DNA from: Pullulanibacillus sp. KACC 23026
GTDB lineage: Bacteria; Bacillota; Bacilli; Bacillales; Sporolactobacillaceae
NCBI RefSeq assembly: GCF_029094525.1
Contig: NZ_CP119107.1
Location: 4,278,001 to 4,342,000, forward strand
Reading direction: 5' to 3'
DNA length: 64,000 nt
Shown: piece after piece, positions 9,357-18,689 of the stretch
Numbering within the stretch: the first letter of the stretch is position 1
How the letters are laid out: every line of letters starts with the position of its first letter
Made by a program: the position numbers and the translations under genes
Notes under the pieces: model-generated
Database searches by the model: none
Told to the model about the DNA's origin: nothing
Seen by the model: the letters and a program-made list of their open reading frames with translations, nothing else

Positions 9357-10853
9357 ATGTCTGATACAATTGTAAAAACAATTTATGGACAAGTTGAAGG
9401 TGAAGCTTTATCGCAAGGCTATGTTTGGAGGGGCATTCCCTATGCGAGGGCCCCTATTGGTTCACGGCGGTTCAAGCGGCCAGAACCACCCGAAAGCTGG
9501 AATGGCGTAAGAGAGGCAACCGAATTTGGCCCGATCCCTCATCAGCAGCAAAACGAGATCATGGCCTTTCTTGGCAATTCAGTTGAGAACATGAGTGAGG
9601 ATTGTCTGTACTTAAATGTCTGGTCACCTGCTGCAGACAATCGCAAGCGGCCTGTCTTAGTATGGATCCACGGTGGAGCCTTCGTCACAGGTTCTGGATC
9701 TAGCTTTGCCTATGACGGAGCCTCTTTTATTAAAAATGGCGATGTTGTGGTCGTGACACTCAATTACCGTTTAGGCGCTCTTGGCTTCCTTCATCTTGCA
9801 GAGCTTGGCGGTGAGGAATATGCCACATCCGGGAACAATGGCTTATTCGATCAAATCGCGGCATTAAAATGGATCCGGGCTAACATTGAATTCTTTGGCG
9901 GTGATCCGGATCGCGTTACAGTCTTTGGTGAATCGGCAGGTGCCATGAGCATTGGCGCCCTTTTGACGATGCCAGAAGCAAAGGGTTTGTTCCAGCAGGC
10001 GATATTGGAAAGCGGTGCCGCCCATAATGTAGTGACGGTCGAGAAAGCAAACGAAATGACAAATTTATTTTTGAAAACGCTTAATATCGAGGAGCACTGC
10101 CTTTCACTGCTTATCGACATGCCTGTGGAAAAACTTATCGAAGCCTCGGCTCAATTACCCTCTATGCGGTTAGTTCCTGTAGTAGACGGTATCAGTATTC
10201 CTATCCACCCAGAACAAGCCATCGCGGAGGGGGGCGCAAAGGATATTAATGTACTAATCGGAACAAACAAAGATGAATTCACCTTATTTACTGCTTTTGA
10301 TCCACGATTTAAAGCGCCAACTGAAGAAACGGTCGCAACGATGTTTGAGGAGTTGATGGGTAAACATCTATGGAAGAAACTTGCCCCTTTTATTACTGCT
10401 GCTCAGCCCCTTACACCTGATTTACTTGTTCAATTTATGACCTTTTCCGTATTTACAGGACCGGCTCTGAAGCTTGCTGAAGACCAAGTGAAAAATGGCG
10501 GCAATGTCTGGATGTACCGATTCGATTGGGAGACTGATGTTCAAGATGGGCTCCTCAAATCCTGCCACGCCCTTGAACTCCCCTTTGTTTGGAATACGGT
10601 CGCAAACCCTCTAACCGAACGCTTAACTGGGGACGGACCAGAACGGCAAGCCCTTGCTAATCAAATCCAGCAAGCCTGGATTGCCTTCGCCCGTTCAGGT
10701 GACCCTAACCATCAAGACCTTCCTCTTTGGGAACCCTATGATCTCGAAACACGTCCTACTCTTATATTCAATGTTGAAAGCAAGCTCGTCCAAGACCCTG
10801 ACCGCCAAAGCCGCCTTTTATCCAAACAAATGACAACCCTACTTGGAAACTGA
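9357..10853 (+). CDS. Type-B carboxylesterase / para-nitrobenzyl esterase family
   Basis: This 498-residue alpha/beta hydrolase has the standard length of the pNB-esterase family. The catalytic Ser is at 193 in GESAG, the oxyanion loop is HGGAF at 105-109, the carboxylate is expected near residue 308 (NKDEFTLF), and the His near 404 lies in CHALELPFVW. Such enzymes hydrolyse small esters in the cytoplasm; the natural substrate is usually unknown. There is no signal peptide. The ATG has a GAGAGGAG site upstream. The gene is transcribed alone and converges on the threonine aldolase gene. Confidence 0.93.
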   Translation: MSDTIVKTIYGQVEGEALSQGYVWRGIPYARAPIGSRRFKRPEPPESWNGVREATEFGPIPHQQQNEIMAFLGNSVENMSEDCLYLNVWSPAADNRKRPVLVWIHGGAFVTGSGSSFAYDGASFIKNGDVVVVTLNYRLGALGFLHLAELGGEEYATSGNNGLFDQIAALKWIRANIEFFGGDPDRVTVFGESAGAMSIGALLTMPEAKGLFQQAILESGAAHNVVTVEKANEMTNLFLKTLNIEEHCLSLLIDMPVEKLIEASAQLPSMRLVPVVDGISIPIHPEQAIAEGGAKDINVLIGTNKDEFTLFTAFDPRFKAPTEETVATMFEELMGKHLWKKLAPFITAAQPLTPDLLVQFMTFSVFTGPALKLAEDQVKNGGNVWMYRFDWETDVQDGLLKSCHALELPFVWNTVANPLTERLTGDGPERQALANQIQQAWIAFARSGDPNHQDLPLWEPYDLETRPTLIFNVESKLVQDPDRQSRLLSKQMTTLLGN

Positions 10854-10867
10854 TAGACAGATAAAAA

Positions 10868-10896
10868 GCTGTAACGGACACTCAGTCCGTTACAGC
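10868..10896. terminator. Bidirectional terminator between convergent genes; member of the GTAACGGAC hairpin family
   Basis: A perfect 12-bp inverted repeat (GCTGTAACGGAC / GTCCGTTACAGC) around the loop ACTCA sits between two convergent genes with 15 and 10 bp to the stop codons. Nearly the same hairpin occurs after nadA and after modB, so this is one copy of a dispersed repeat. There is no clear T-run on the plus side, so termination strength is uncertain. Confidence 0.65.
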
Positions 10897-10906
10897 CCGC
10901 ATTCGA

Positions 10907-12004
10907 TTAAACGGCTTTTAATTTTTCACCCAGCAATTTAAAGGCGTCTTCTAGCTCCGCTTTAGGAACGGTCTCATAGAGGTCCCCTATACTAATTTCA
11001 TACGAGCATTCCTCATCGTTTACTTCTTTTATATAACCGGTAAGCCCAACCCCGGTTTCCTGATAAATGTCAATCAAAATCGGCTCAACAATGTCCTTTG
11101 ATTTATAAAAATGGACATGGAACATATTAGAAACGGGTTCTTTCGGAAGCGTCTCTACCTTCTCACAGCGATTATAAAGCGCAGCAAGTTCCTTGGCTTC
11201 TTCATAGTATTGTGCCATCTTCCCAACTCTAAGATCGAAGTAGTAATCCGACGAGAGAATATACGGATACAGGCTGATCAAATCACCGCCGTGTCGGCGT
11301 TTCCAGACCTTTGATTGCTCTGTGAATGCCTTATTTCCTGCAAGTATGGCCCCCGCAATCCCGCCAATTCCTTTATAAAAAGAAACATAGACGCTATCAA
11401 ATAGAGCGCAAACCTCTGCTGCCGTCTTTTTATAGTAAGGGAGAATTTCAAAAAGCCTCGCTCCATCCAAATGAAGACGGATTCCTTCTTCCTTACAATA
11501 AGCCGAAATAGCTTCCAAAGTTTCATAGCTTGGGAGTTGACCGCCAATCTCACGCTGCGGCAATTCAAGCAAAAGGCAGGCAATCTCTTCATTTAAACGG
11601 GTCACGTCTTCCAGTTCAATCACGCGGTCCTTATCCGCTAGTAAAATGGGTTGAATATGGTGAAGTTCTTTTAATCCGCCCTCTTCATGAATCTCTAAAT
11701 GGCAGAGAGGGTGATAAGCGACCCGTGAATTCTCTTTCTCATCACACCAAATTCGCAAAGCGATTTGTTGCGCCATTGTACCGCTAGGAAAAAATACGGC
11801 TGCCTCTTTTCCAAGAAACGAAGCCATCTTTTCTTGAAAAGGTTCAATGATCGAAGCCTTTCCATAAATATCACTTTCTAGCTCTCCATCTACCTCGTGC
11901 AAGGCTTTTTTCAACACCTCTACCGTTCTTGGTCCATGGCCTGCTAGTTTATAAGGGGCCTTTCTAAATGCTTCTGCTAAAGAGATTGCTTCCGTCATTG
12001 CCAA
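10907..12004 (-). CDS. Threonine aldolase / beta-eliminating lyase family enzyme
   Basis: This 365-residue fold-type I PLP enzyme has HLDGAR at 178-183 (the Asp that binds the pyridine nitrogen) and Lys211 in SFYKGIGG as the Schiff-base lysine. The N-terminal part contains FFPSGTMAQQ, the cofactor phosphate-binding region of low-specificity L-threonine aldolases, which split threonine or allo-threonine into glycine and acetaldehyde. Related lyases act on other beta-hydroxy amino acids, so the substrate is inferred. It is a lone gene on the minus strand, convergent with the esterase. Confidence 0.85.
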   Translation of the reverse strand: MAMTEAISLAEAFRKAPYKLAGHGPRTVEVLKKALHEVDGELESDIYGKASIIEPFQEKMASFLGKEAAVFFPSGTMAQQIALRIWCDEKENSRVAYHPLCHLEIHEEGGLKELHHIQPILLADKDRVIELEDVTRLNEEIACLLLELPQREIGGQLPSYETLEAISAYCKEEGIRLHLDGARLFEILPYYKKTAAEVCALFDSVYVSFYKGIGGIAGAILAGNKAFTEQSKVWKRRHGGDLISLYPYILSSDYYFDLRVGKMAQYYEEAKELAALYNRCEKVETLPKEPVSNMFHVHFYKSKDIVEPILIDIYQETGVGLTGYIKEVNDEECSYEISIGDLYETVPKAELEDAFKLLGEKLKAV

Positions 12005-12084
12005 AACTCCTTTGAGATCATCTTCTCTATAGTGTATCCTTATGCAGGCCTATGCGTCCACTAGGTTATTCGGTCCACCCCTCA

Positions 12085-13203
12085 TTATGATAGGGAAGCG
12101 AGCACCTCAATGGCTTGATTAATATGTTCTTTGGTTGACCGATTTCCAAATGAGAAGCGGACCACCTCCCGCGCTTCATCCACACTTCTTCCCATAGACA
12201 TGAGAATCGATGAGGGTTTCTGCTGATGGACACTGCAGGCTGAGCCTGTTGAGATCGCAACACCTTTTCGATTAGCCTCAAGCATCACAAATTGTCCTTC
12301 TGTCCCCGGTACCCTCATGGCCAAAATATAGGGACTCGTCTCCTCAAGTGGGCTTTCAATCACAATCGGTAAGTCTCTCTCTCTCATTTCGTTTATCATA
12401 TAGCGTTTGATATCAAGCACAGTTTGGTAGTTTTTTTCCCGATCGGCCATAGCCCGGATCGCCGCCTCCGTAAACGCTGCAATTCCCGGAAGATTAACCG
12501 TCCCTTGCCTCCTGCCGTTTTCGTGCGTCCCAAACGGTAACAGGGGAACAAACGATAAGGATGGGTCGATATAGAGCCCGCCCACTCCTTTAGGCCCATA
12601 GATTTTATGACTTGAAAACGAGATACTTGATAACCGAGATTTTTTTACATCAATTGGTAGCTTTCCGAAGCCTTGCACCGCATCCACATGAAAACGAACC
12701 CCCTTATCATCTAAAAAGGCCCCTAATTCCTTAATCGGCTCAATAAAACCAAACTCCCCGTTCACATGGGAAGTGATAACTAAACACGTCTCCTCTTTCA
12801 ATAATGGCGCTAATTGTTCAATGCCAACATGTCCATTTCCATCAGGCGACACACGCTCGACAAGGAAACCTTGCTGCTCAAGTTGGCCTAGTGCGCTTTT
12901 TACAGATCCATGTGCCCCTTCTGCCACTAAAATATGATTCCCTTTTTCTTTACAAGCCATAGCGTGACCGTAAATTGCCAGCAAATTGCTCTCCGAACCG
13001 CCGCTAGTAAAGACTAGCCCTTCAGTCTCTCCATTGATTGTTGTCGCTAGCTGCCTCCTGCAATGTTCCAATAAATCATTAGCCTCCGTTCCAATATCAT
13101 GAAGACTCATCGTATTTCCGAAAAATTTTTTTGACACTTTCACATAGACATCTAGAGCCTCATCTGAAATGGGTGTCGTTGCCGCATAGTCTAAATAAAT
13201 CAT
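12085..13203 (-). CDS. nifS: NifS-like cysteine desulfurase linked to NAD synthesis
   Basis: This 372-residue PLP enzyme of the IscS/NifS class has HVDAVQ at 172-177, the Schiff-base Lys200 in SSHKIYGPKG, and the persulfide Cys323 in the STGSACSV loop. It takes sulfur from cysteine for Fe-S cluster assembly. In B. subtilis the equivalent nifS gene is divergent from nadBCA and supplies the [4Fe-4S] cluster of quinolinate synthase NadA; the same arrangement here supports that role. The B. subtilis regulator gene nadR/niaR that follows nifS there is not found here. Confidence 0.9.
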   Translation of the reverse strand: MIYLDYAATTPISDEALDVYVKVSKKFFGNTMSLHDIGTEANDLLEHCRRQLATTINGETEGLVFTSGGSESNLLAIYGHAMACKEKGNHILVAEGAHGSVKSALGQLEQQGFLVERVSPDGNGHVGIEQLAPLLKEETCLVITSHVNGEFGFIEPIKELGAFLDDKGVRFHVDAVQGFGKLPIDVKKSRLSSISFSSHKIYGPKGVGGLYIDPSLSFVPLLPFGTHENGRRQGTVNLPGIAAFTEAAIRAMADREKNYQTVLDIKRYMINEMRERDLPIVIESPLEETSPYILAMRVPGTEGQFVMLEANRKGVAISTGSACSVHQQKPSSILMSMGRSVDEAREVVRFSFGNRSTKEHINQAIEVLASLS

Positions 13204-13431
13204 GATTCTCCCCTTCTCTAAACATTTTTTTGCAAATTAGATGGTTTGCTAAGCTGCCAAATCATGATGAAAAAGTGGTCTTTCCCTAATACGGCTTCCT
13301 TTAATTACCTTTGCAACATTTTGAACTTAAAAGCTAAAAAGATTCTGTGTGTCACTCCGAATTGCAGGGTTATATAAGTCATTTTACCACTTCTTTTTTC
13401 TTGCCATATGTTTGCTTATATGTCAATATAG

Positions 13432-13443
13432 GTGTCAAGACAC
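13432..13443. promoter_or_regulatory. NiaR (NadR/YrxA)-like operator in front of nadB
   Basis: The dyad GTGTC-AA-GACAC lies 22 bp upstream of the nadB start, between nifS and nadB. NiaR, the nicotinate-responsive repressor of Bacillales, recognises palindromes with GTGTC/GACAC half-sites ahead of nadB and nifS. The match is by eye. The repressor gene itself is not in this window. Confidence 0.6.
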
Positions 13444-13465
13444 ATGTAAATATCGAGGTGTAAAC

Positions 13466-15019
13466 ATGAAGGCAATTTATGCCGATACACTCATAATTGG
13501 CAGCGGTCTAGCCGGTCTCATGACTGCCCATACACTTTCTTCCGACCAACATGTGATACTTCTCACAAAGGGCAGCTGGAAGAGCTGTAATTCTTACTTA
13601 GCTCAAGGCGGGCTTGCCTGTGTCACGCACCCGGAAGATTCTTGGCTTGATCATACAAACGATACGTTAATTGCCGGTAATTATCATAATGAAGAAACAA
13701 GAGTCCAAGCGTTAACCAAAGAAGGTCCCTCTATTTTTCAAAAATTGCTTGAGCTCGGTGTTCCTTTTGACCGATCTCCTAATGGTGAGATTTCGCGAAC
13801 TCGTGAAGGCGGTCATCACTTCTCGCGCATTGTTCATGCTGGCGGTGATGCAACAGGAAAAGTCATTATGGAGACATTATGGTCAAAGCTTCCACCACAT
13901 ATTAAGGTTCACCAAGCTACCCAGGCTGTTCAATTAGTCGTCGAAGAAGGAATCTGCAAAGGGGTCTGGGCGCGGGATCCCGAAGATCAGCTCGTTCTCT
14001 ACCTTGCCGCCCATGTCATTCTGGCAACAGGCGGGATTGGTCAGCTGTACCAACCCACTACAAATGCGATTACCATTACCGGCGATGGCATTGCAATGGC
14101 CTATCATGCAGGTGCTCATTGTACAGATATGGAGTTTATTCAATTCCACCCTACGCTGCTTAATACCGATCAAATAAGCGGAGCTCTAATTTCAGAAGCC
14201 GTTCGCGGTGAAGGCGCCGTCTTGGTAACGAAGCAAGGCGAGCGGCTTATGCAAGGCATCCATCCGCTCATGGACTTAGCGCCTCGTGATATCGTTGCTA
14301 GAACCATCTACTCAAGACAACTTTTAGGGGAAACTATCTATCTAGATATTCGTCCTGTTCACCATTTTGAAGAACGCTTCCCGACCATTACGGCCATTTG
14401 TCGCCGGGCCGGTGTGGACCTCGAGAAAGGATTGATCCCAATCAGTTCTGGAGCCCATTTTATCATGGGCGGGATTAAGACAGATGACATCGGCCGAACC
14501 AGCCTTGCTCATCTCTATGCGATCGGGGAAACAGCCTGTTCGGGCGTGCATGGAGCTAATCGCCTTGCGAGCAACTCCTTGCTTGAAGCGGCCGGATATG
14601 CTTTAAGACTATCCAAGTATCTTAACCAAATAGATAAGCAGATTCCTACTCTGGATCCTGCGAAACTAGAACCTGCCCATGATCTTATTGATAGTGATAC
14701 CTTCTTGCCGTCAAAACTTGAGATTCAAGCCCAAGTTACAGAGTATCTCGGCATACTCAGGGAATCCTCTAATTTGCAAAAAATGAAGGCGTGGCTTGCT
14801 CCCTATATTAAAAGCTTTCCTAGAATTTCTCCACGGGAGCTCACAAAAGCACAAAATGAACGCTTTAATATGATCACCGTCGCTTGGCTAATGACCCTTT
14901 CAATGCTTGAACGCACAGAAAGTAGAGGCGCCCATTTTCGAGTGGACTATCCACTTGAAAACACGCAATGGCTTAGAAAACGATTAACAAGGGAGCGTGG
15001 CATCATTGAACACGTTTAA
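13466..15019 (+). CDS. nadB: L-aspartate oxidase
   Basis: This 517-residue flavoprotein oxidises L-aspartate to iminoaspartate, the first step of NAD synthesis. It has an N-terminal FAD-binding GSGLAG at residues 12-17, the SYLAQGGLA segment, the HxxGGDATG motif near residue 130, and the C-terminal GETACSGVHGANRLASNSL (about 19 residues) that binds FAD and substrate. The ATG at 13466 has CGAGGTG upstream; a longer frame opening at a GTG at 13349 would add an unlikely hydrophobic leader crossing the operator. The gene overlaps the nadC start. Confidence 0.95.
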   Translation: MKAIYADTLIIGSGLAGLMTAHTLSSDQHVILLTKGSWKSCNSYLAQGGLACVTHPEDSWLDHTNDTLIAGNYHNEETRVQALTKEGPSIFQKLLELGVPFDRSPNGEISRTREGGHHFSRIVHAGGDATGKVIMETLWSKLPPHIKVHQATQAVQLVVEEGICKGVWARDPEDQLVLYLAAHVILATGGIGQLYQPTTNAITITGDGIAMAYHAGAHCTDMEFIQFHPTLLNTDQISGALISEAVRGEGAVLVTKQGERLMQGIHPLMDLAPRDIVARTIYSRQLLGETIYLDIRPVHHFEERFPTITAICRRAGVDLEKGLIPISSGAHFIMGGIKTDDIGRTSLAHLYAIGETACSGVHGANRLASNSLLEAAGYALRLSKYLNQIDKQIPTLDPAKLEPAHDLIDSDTFLPSKLEIQAQVTEYLGILRESSNLQKMKAWLAPYIKSFPRISPRELTKAQNERFNMITVAWLMTLSMLERTESRGAHFRVDYPLENTQWLRKRLTRERGIIEHV

Positions 15020-15836
15020 ACTGGGTGAACTTCTTAACCAATTTTTTATTGAAGATATCGGGGATGGCGATCTTACAAGTACCTCGATATTCTCCAAGGA
15101 TGAACAAGCTGAGGGCCTCTTTACCGCAAAAGCTGATGGGACATTTTCAGGGTTAGATGTCCTTTTGCAGGGCTATGACTTGGCGGATTCCACGATTAAG
15201 GTGGAGTCACTCGTTCAAGATGGTGACCAAATTTCAAAGGGGCAGAATCTTCTTAGAGTTCACGGACCCGTTGTCGAACTTCTAAGCCGTGAGCGCGTCA
15301 TCCTTAATCTGGTTCAACGAATGAGCGGAATTGCCACTCAGACTCATCAGGCTGTCAGTCTATTAAACTCTGACCATACCAAAATTTGCGATACAAGAAA
15401 AACCGTTCCCGGCCTTCGGATGCTTGATAAATATGCGGTACTGTGCGGAGGTGGAGCCAATCACCGGTTTGGCTTATATGACGGCGTCATGATTAAAGAC
15501 AATCACATAGAGCATATGGGCGGCATTCTTCCGGCCGTCAAGAAAGTGCGAGAAAAATGCGGTCATATGGTCAAAATTGAAGTGGAGACTGAGACACGCG
15601 AGCAGGTGCTTGAAGCGATCGAGGCAGCAGTAGATGTCATCATGTTTGACAATCGGACACCGGACGAAATTCGTGAATTTGCAAAACTCGTTCCTCCACA
15701 TATCGTAACTGAGGCTTCCGGCGGCATCACTTTAAATACCTTACCTTCTTATTCGAATACAGGTGTTGATCTCATATCCCTCGGATTCTTGACCCACTCT
15801 GTCAAAGCACTCGATATCAGCTTCAATCTTTTATAA
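15006..15836 (+). CDS. nadC: Nicotinate-nucleotide pyrophosphorylase (quinolinate phosphoribosyltransferase)
   Basis: This protein of about 276 residues converts quinolinate and PRPP to nicotinate mononucleotide. Family motifs are visible: EDIGDGDLTS near the N-terminus, ERVILNLVQRMSGIAT, DTRKTVPGLRMLDKYAV, GGGANHRFGLYDGVMIKDNH, and the C-terminal ASGGITL. A GTG at 14997 begins one base after the GGGAG site, too close for initiation; the TTG at 15006 has a 10-base spacing and is preferred. The start overlaps the end of nadB by 14 bp, implying coupled translation. Confidence 0.95.
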   Translation: MNTFKLGELLNQFFIEDIGDGDLTSTSIFSKDEQAEGLFTAKADGTFSGLDVLLQGYDLADSTIKVESLVQDGDQISKGQNLLRVHGPVVELLSRERVILNLVQRMSGIATQTHQAVSLLNSDHTKICDTRKTVPGLRMLDKYAVLCGGGANHRFGLYDGVMIKDNHIEHMGGILPAVKKVREKCGHMVKIEVETETREQVLEAIEAAVDVIMFDNRTPDEIREFAKLVPPHIVTEASGGITLNTLPSYSNTGVDLISLGFLTHSVKALDISFNLL

Positions 15837-15850
15837 AGGAGTGAAAAAAA

Positions 15851-16960
15851 GTGAGCCTACTTGAAACTTTTAAGCAGCCGAACCAGCTGCCTGACCACAT
15901 TATGTCCCTGTCCGAAGAGGCAATGGCGAAACGCGTCCGGGCTATTAAGCAACAACTAGGAGCTCGTCTTTTTATTCCAGGTCATCATTATCAAAAAGAT
16001 GAAGTGATCCAGTTTGCTGATGCGACCGGGGATTCGTTGCAGCTTGCTCAAATCTCTGCTGCAGCAAAGGAAGCCGAATACATCGTTTTCTGCGGCGTCC
16101 ACTTTATGGCGGAAACGGCTGATACGCTGACGTCAGCTAATCAAACGGTGATTTTACCCGACATGCGTGCCGGCTGCTCGATGGCAGATATGGCTAATAT
16201 CCGTCAGCTTGAGCAAGCATGGGAGAGACTGCAGGCGGTCTATGGTGACACGATTATTCCGATCACCTATGTCAATTCGACAGCCGCCATCAAAGCCTTC
16301 TGTGGCCGCCATGGCGGTGCTACGGTCACTTCTTCAAACGCTGAAAAAATGCTGCGCTGGGCATTTGCGCAAAAAGAACGCGTGTTATTTTTACCGGATC
16401 AACATTTGGGGCGCAACACCGCAGCCGACATGGGCATCCCTTTAGAGCAAATGGTTGTCTGGAATCCGATCGCTGGTCGCTTTGAAGGTGGTGGGGCCGA
16501 ACAGCTTGAGGCCTGTAAAATGATTTTATGGAAAGGCCATTGCTCTGTCCATGAGAAGTTTACCGTAGACAATATTCGTGACTGGCGAGAGAAGGATCCT
16601 AATATTCAAATCCTAGTCCACCCTGAATGTTCGCACGAAGTGGTCTCAATGTCTGATATTTCTGGGTCCACACAAAAAATAATTAAGACAATCGATGAAG
16701 CACCGGACGGCAGCCATTGGGCTATTGGCACCGAGATGAATCTTGTCAATCGCTTGAAGCAAGATTACCCAACCAAGCAGATCGACTCCCTCAATCCGCA
16801 CATGTGCCCATGCCTGACCATGAATCGCATTGACTTGCCTCACTTATTGTGGTCACTCGAACAAATTGCCTCAGGGACTCCCGCTAACATCATTACCGTC
16901 CCTGACGAAATCAAAAAAGACGCCAAACTTGCGATCGAGCGCATGTTTGAGCATGTATAA
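15851..16960 (+). CDS. nadA: Quinolinate synthase A
   Basis: This 369-residue enzyme condenses iminoaspartate with dihydroxyacetone phosphate to quinolinate, using an oxygen-sensitive [4Fe-4S] cluster. The three expected ligand cysteines are available in [17 protein letters not shown] and HMCPCLTM; the segment [10 protein letters not shown] near residue 40 and the GTEMNLVNR segment are also typical. Initiation is at GTG behind AAAGGAGTG. It closes the nadBCA operon, and the divergent NifS-like desulfurase probably serves its cluster. Confidence 0.95.
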   Translation: MSLLETFKQPNQLPDHIMSLSEEAMAKRVRAIKQQLGARLFIPGHHYQKDEVIQFADATGDSLQLAQISAAAKEAEYIVFCGVHFMAETADTLTSANQTVILPDMRAGCSMADMANIRQLEQAWERLQAVYGDTIIPITYVNSTAAIKAFCGRHGGATVTSSNAEKMLRWAFAQKERVLFLPDQHLGRNTAADMGIPLEQMVVWNPIAGRFEGGGAEQLEACKMILWKGHCSVHEKFTVDNIRDWREKDPNIQILVHPECSHEVVSMSDISGSTQKIIKTIDEAPDGSHWAIGTEMNLVNRLKQDYPTKQIDSLNPHMCPCLTMNRIDLPHLLWSLEQIASGTPANIITVPDEIKKDAKLAIERMFEHV

Positions 16961-16992
16961 AGAAAACAGCCAGTCAAGAGCGCCAAAATGCC

Positions 16993-17043
16993 AGGGCTGT
17001 AACGGCCTTTTAGCCCGCTACAGCCCTTTCTTGGCTCTTTTTT
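16993..17043 (+). terminator. nadA terminator
   Basis: A 9-bp perfect stem (AGGGCTGTA / TACAGCCCT) around a 17-base loop stands 32 bp after the nadA stop and is followed by TTGGCTCTTTTTTTA. The stem is related to the GTAACGGAC hairpins that follow it immediately. Confidence 0.7.
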
Positions 17044-17185
17044 TATTGTAACGGACACTCAGTCCGTTACAGGCTCATTTTTGCTCTTTTTCCTATTGTA
17101 ACGAACACTCAAGTCCGTTACAGGCACTTTTCCTGCCCTTTCCCCCCCATTTTCCCCTTCTAATGGACTCAGTGTCCGTTTTGAG
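17044..17185. repeat. Dispersed GTAACGGAC repeat, long copy
   Basis: Two further hairpins follow the terminator: TGTAACGGAC/GTCCGTTACA at 17047-17071 and an imperfect copy at 17097-17122. A T/C-rich tail then ends near CTAATGGACTCA. The same order of elements, including the tail, recurs at about 54938-55041 after modB. The single hairpin at 10868-10896 is a short copy. Confidence 0.8.
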
Positions 17186-17606
17186 GCTTTTAGATAGGCG
17201 AGTTAAGAGGTGGAGTTATCAAAACGAAGGCGAATAAAATAGGGAGCAAGCATTAGAAAACGTCATGAGAGTAAGAAAGAATTGGTTAAGGAAGGCTACT
17301 TTTTGTTGGACTTTGGTGACGTCCTCAAAGTTAAGCGGTCAGCCTTACTGAGGGTTTGCGAAGAGAAATCCAGGAGGGTTATTTTGCCTCCTCGCGAAAT
17401 ATTGTGGGTAGGAAGAATAGACTTAAGAGGTTTATCATGAAGCGGCGGACATGATGACCTTTACACCTTTGCGGCTTAGCTTTGTCCTCATGTCCGCAGC
17501 GGCTCCATGCCCAACCGCTAACTATGACACCATCTTTTTACTTCCCACCCAGCAAGGAGCTGTAATTTACTGAGGTTATACTCTAAAAAAAGAATTTTCG
17601 TCTATT
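17186..17606. other. Gene-free stretch with a strong dyad
   Basis: No open frame here looks like a gene. A perfect 10-bp inverted repeat (GCGGACATGA at 17445-17454, TCATGTCCGC at 17488-17497) encloses 33 bases, and AGGAGG/CCTCCT forms a smaller hairpin near 17370-17393. Its role is unknown; a decayed repeat or a structured RNA are both possible. Confidence 0.45.
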
Positions 17607-18161
17607 TTAGATCCGTTCATCCCAAATTCGTTGGCAATTCGGATGAGCGGTTTCATCATTGAAAGTTAGTTGAAAAACATCCGGATTAGTTAAAGCTTTC
17701 CAGTCTTCGAAGCCTTTATCAGGATCAAAGTGCTTCAGGATTAAGGCAATTAGATTACCGTGAGAGACTAAAACCCCTGATTTATATGACGAGGAGAGAA
17801 ATTCGTTAACGACCTCAATTCCTCTCTCAGTGGCGTTTCGACTCGATTCACCGCCATCCAGACAAAGGTCAATGTCCGTAAAGCTCTCCTCCAACAGCTT
17901 GAGCCAATCTGGAAGCTCTCTATTAGAGAGAACGCGCTCTCTTAAACGATCATCAAATTGAATGGTGATATTGAGGCGGTCCGCTAAAGGCTGAACCGTT
18001 TGACGAGCCCGCTCGAATGGGCTTGCGATCAAGCAATCGATTCGGTGCTCCTCCAAAAAATCAGCTAGCGCCTCCGCTTGCTTCCTACCTTTTTCCGTTA
18101 AATTGGCTTCAGGAGGCTGCCCCTCTGCCTGGCAATGTCTAACAAGATAGATAGTTTTCAT
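17607..18161 (-). CDS. Histidine phosphatase (phosphoglycerate-mutase-like) family protein
   Basis: This 184-residue member of the histidine phosphatase superfamily begins MKTIYLVRHCQAEG; the phosphorylated His is residue 9. The usual RHG motif is RHC here, a known but less common variant. The second catalytic His lies in GVLVSHGNLIAL, with Arg at ASPFERARQT. Substrates in this family range from phosphosugars to cobalamin precursors and cannot be assigned. It lies 50 bp downstream of a MazG-like gene on the same strand and may be cotranscribed with it. Confidence 0.85.
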   Translation of the reverse strand: MKTIYLVRHCQAEGQPPEANLTEKGRKQAEALADFLEEHRIDCLIASPFERARQTVQPLADRLNITIQFDDRLRERVLSNRELPDWLKLLEESFTDIDLCLDGGESSRNATERGIEVVNEFLSSSYKSGVLVSHGNLIALILKHFDPDKGFEDWKALTNPDVFQLTFNDETAHPNCQRIWDERI

Positions 18162-18211
18162 TTTAACAGTTCCTCTCCGCTAACTTACAAATGCAGGGGT
18201 GGTTCGTCTAG

Positions 18212-18514
18212 TTAACTCTCTACTTTCATAGTCACACCGTCCACTTTTTTGTAAATCCGCTTTTTGTTAATCTCAACTTTCCGTTTAATTTCTGAGTCGA
18301 GGTCATATCCAAGAATTTCCGCAAGCCCATAGAGATAGATAGCAACATCTGCCAGCTCTTCTCCTAAAGAAGGGAGCTTTTTCCGATAGGCCTCAAAGGC
18401 TTCCGCTAGTTCTCCTTGGGTTAAGCAAAATTCAAGCTCAACATTCGTCACATTAAAGCCTTTTTCAATTTTATTTTCATAGATTTGTTTTTGAATCGGT
18501 TTTAAGTTCTCCAT
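18212..18514 (-). CDS. MazG-like nucleotide pyrophosphohydrolase family protein
   Basis: This 100-residue all-alpha protein has the ELAEAFEAYRK and GEELADVAIYLYGLAEILG helices of the MazG/dUTPase superfamily; the ExxE and ExxD residues would bind Mg2+. Such proteins hydrolyse non-canonical or excess NTPs. The ATG at 18514 follows AAGGGAGAG with good spacing; an upstream in-frame ATG would add 17 residues and lacks a ribosome site. It probably forms a pair with the histidine phosphatase. Confidence 0.78.
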   Translation of the reverse strand: MENLKPIQKQIYENKIEKGFNVTNVELEFCLTQGELAEAFEAYRKKLPSLGEELADVAIYLYGLAEILGYDLDSEIKRKVEINKKRIYKKVDGVTMKVES

Positions 18515-18689
18515 CGTTCTCTCCCTTAATATAATTGCAGAAATACTATAAACGTTGATCATCAACAGAGATGAGAAGTCATATAGCTGCCGGACCTAGC
18601 TAAAAAATTATAGCTTCGCACCGAATGAGCTAACTCCCATTAGGAGCTGGTTGCCAAATGCCTTTAGCCACTCGTTTTATCGATTATCG

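Noticed and set aside
13349-13465. An N-terminal extension of NadB starting at a GTG
   Set aside because: It would run through the NiaR-like operator and promoter, has no ribosome site, and is unlike any NadB.
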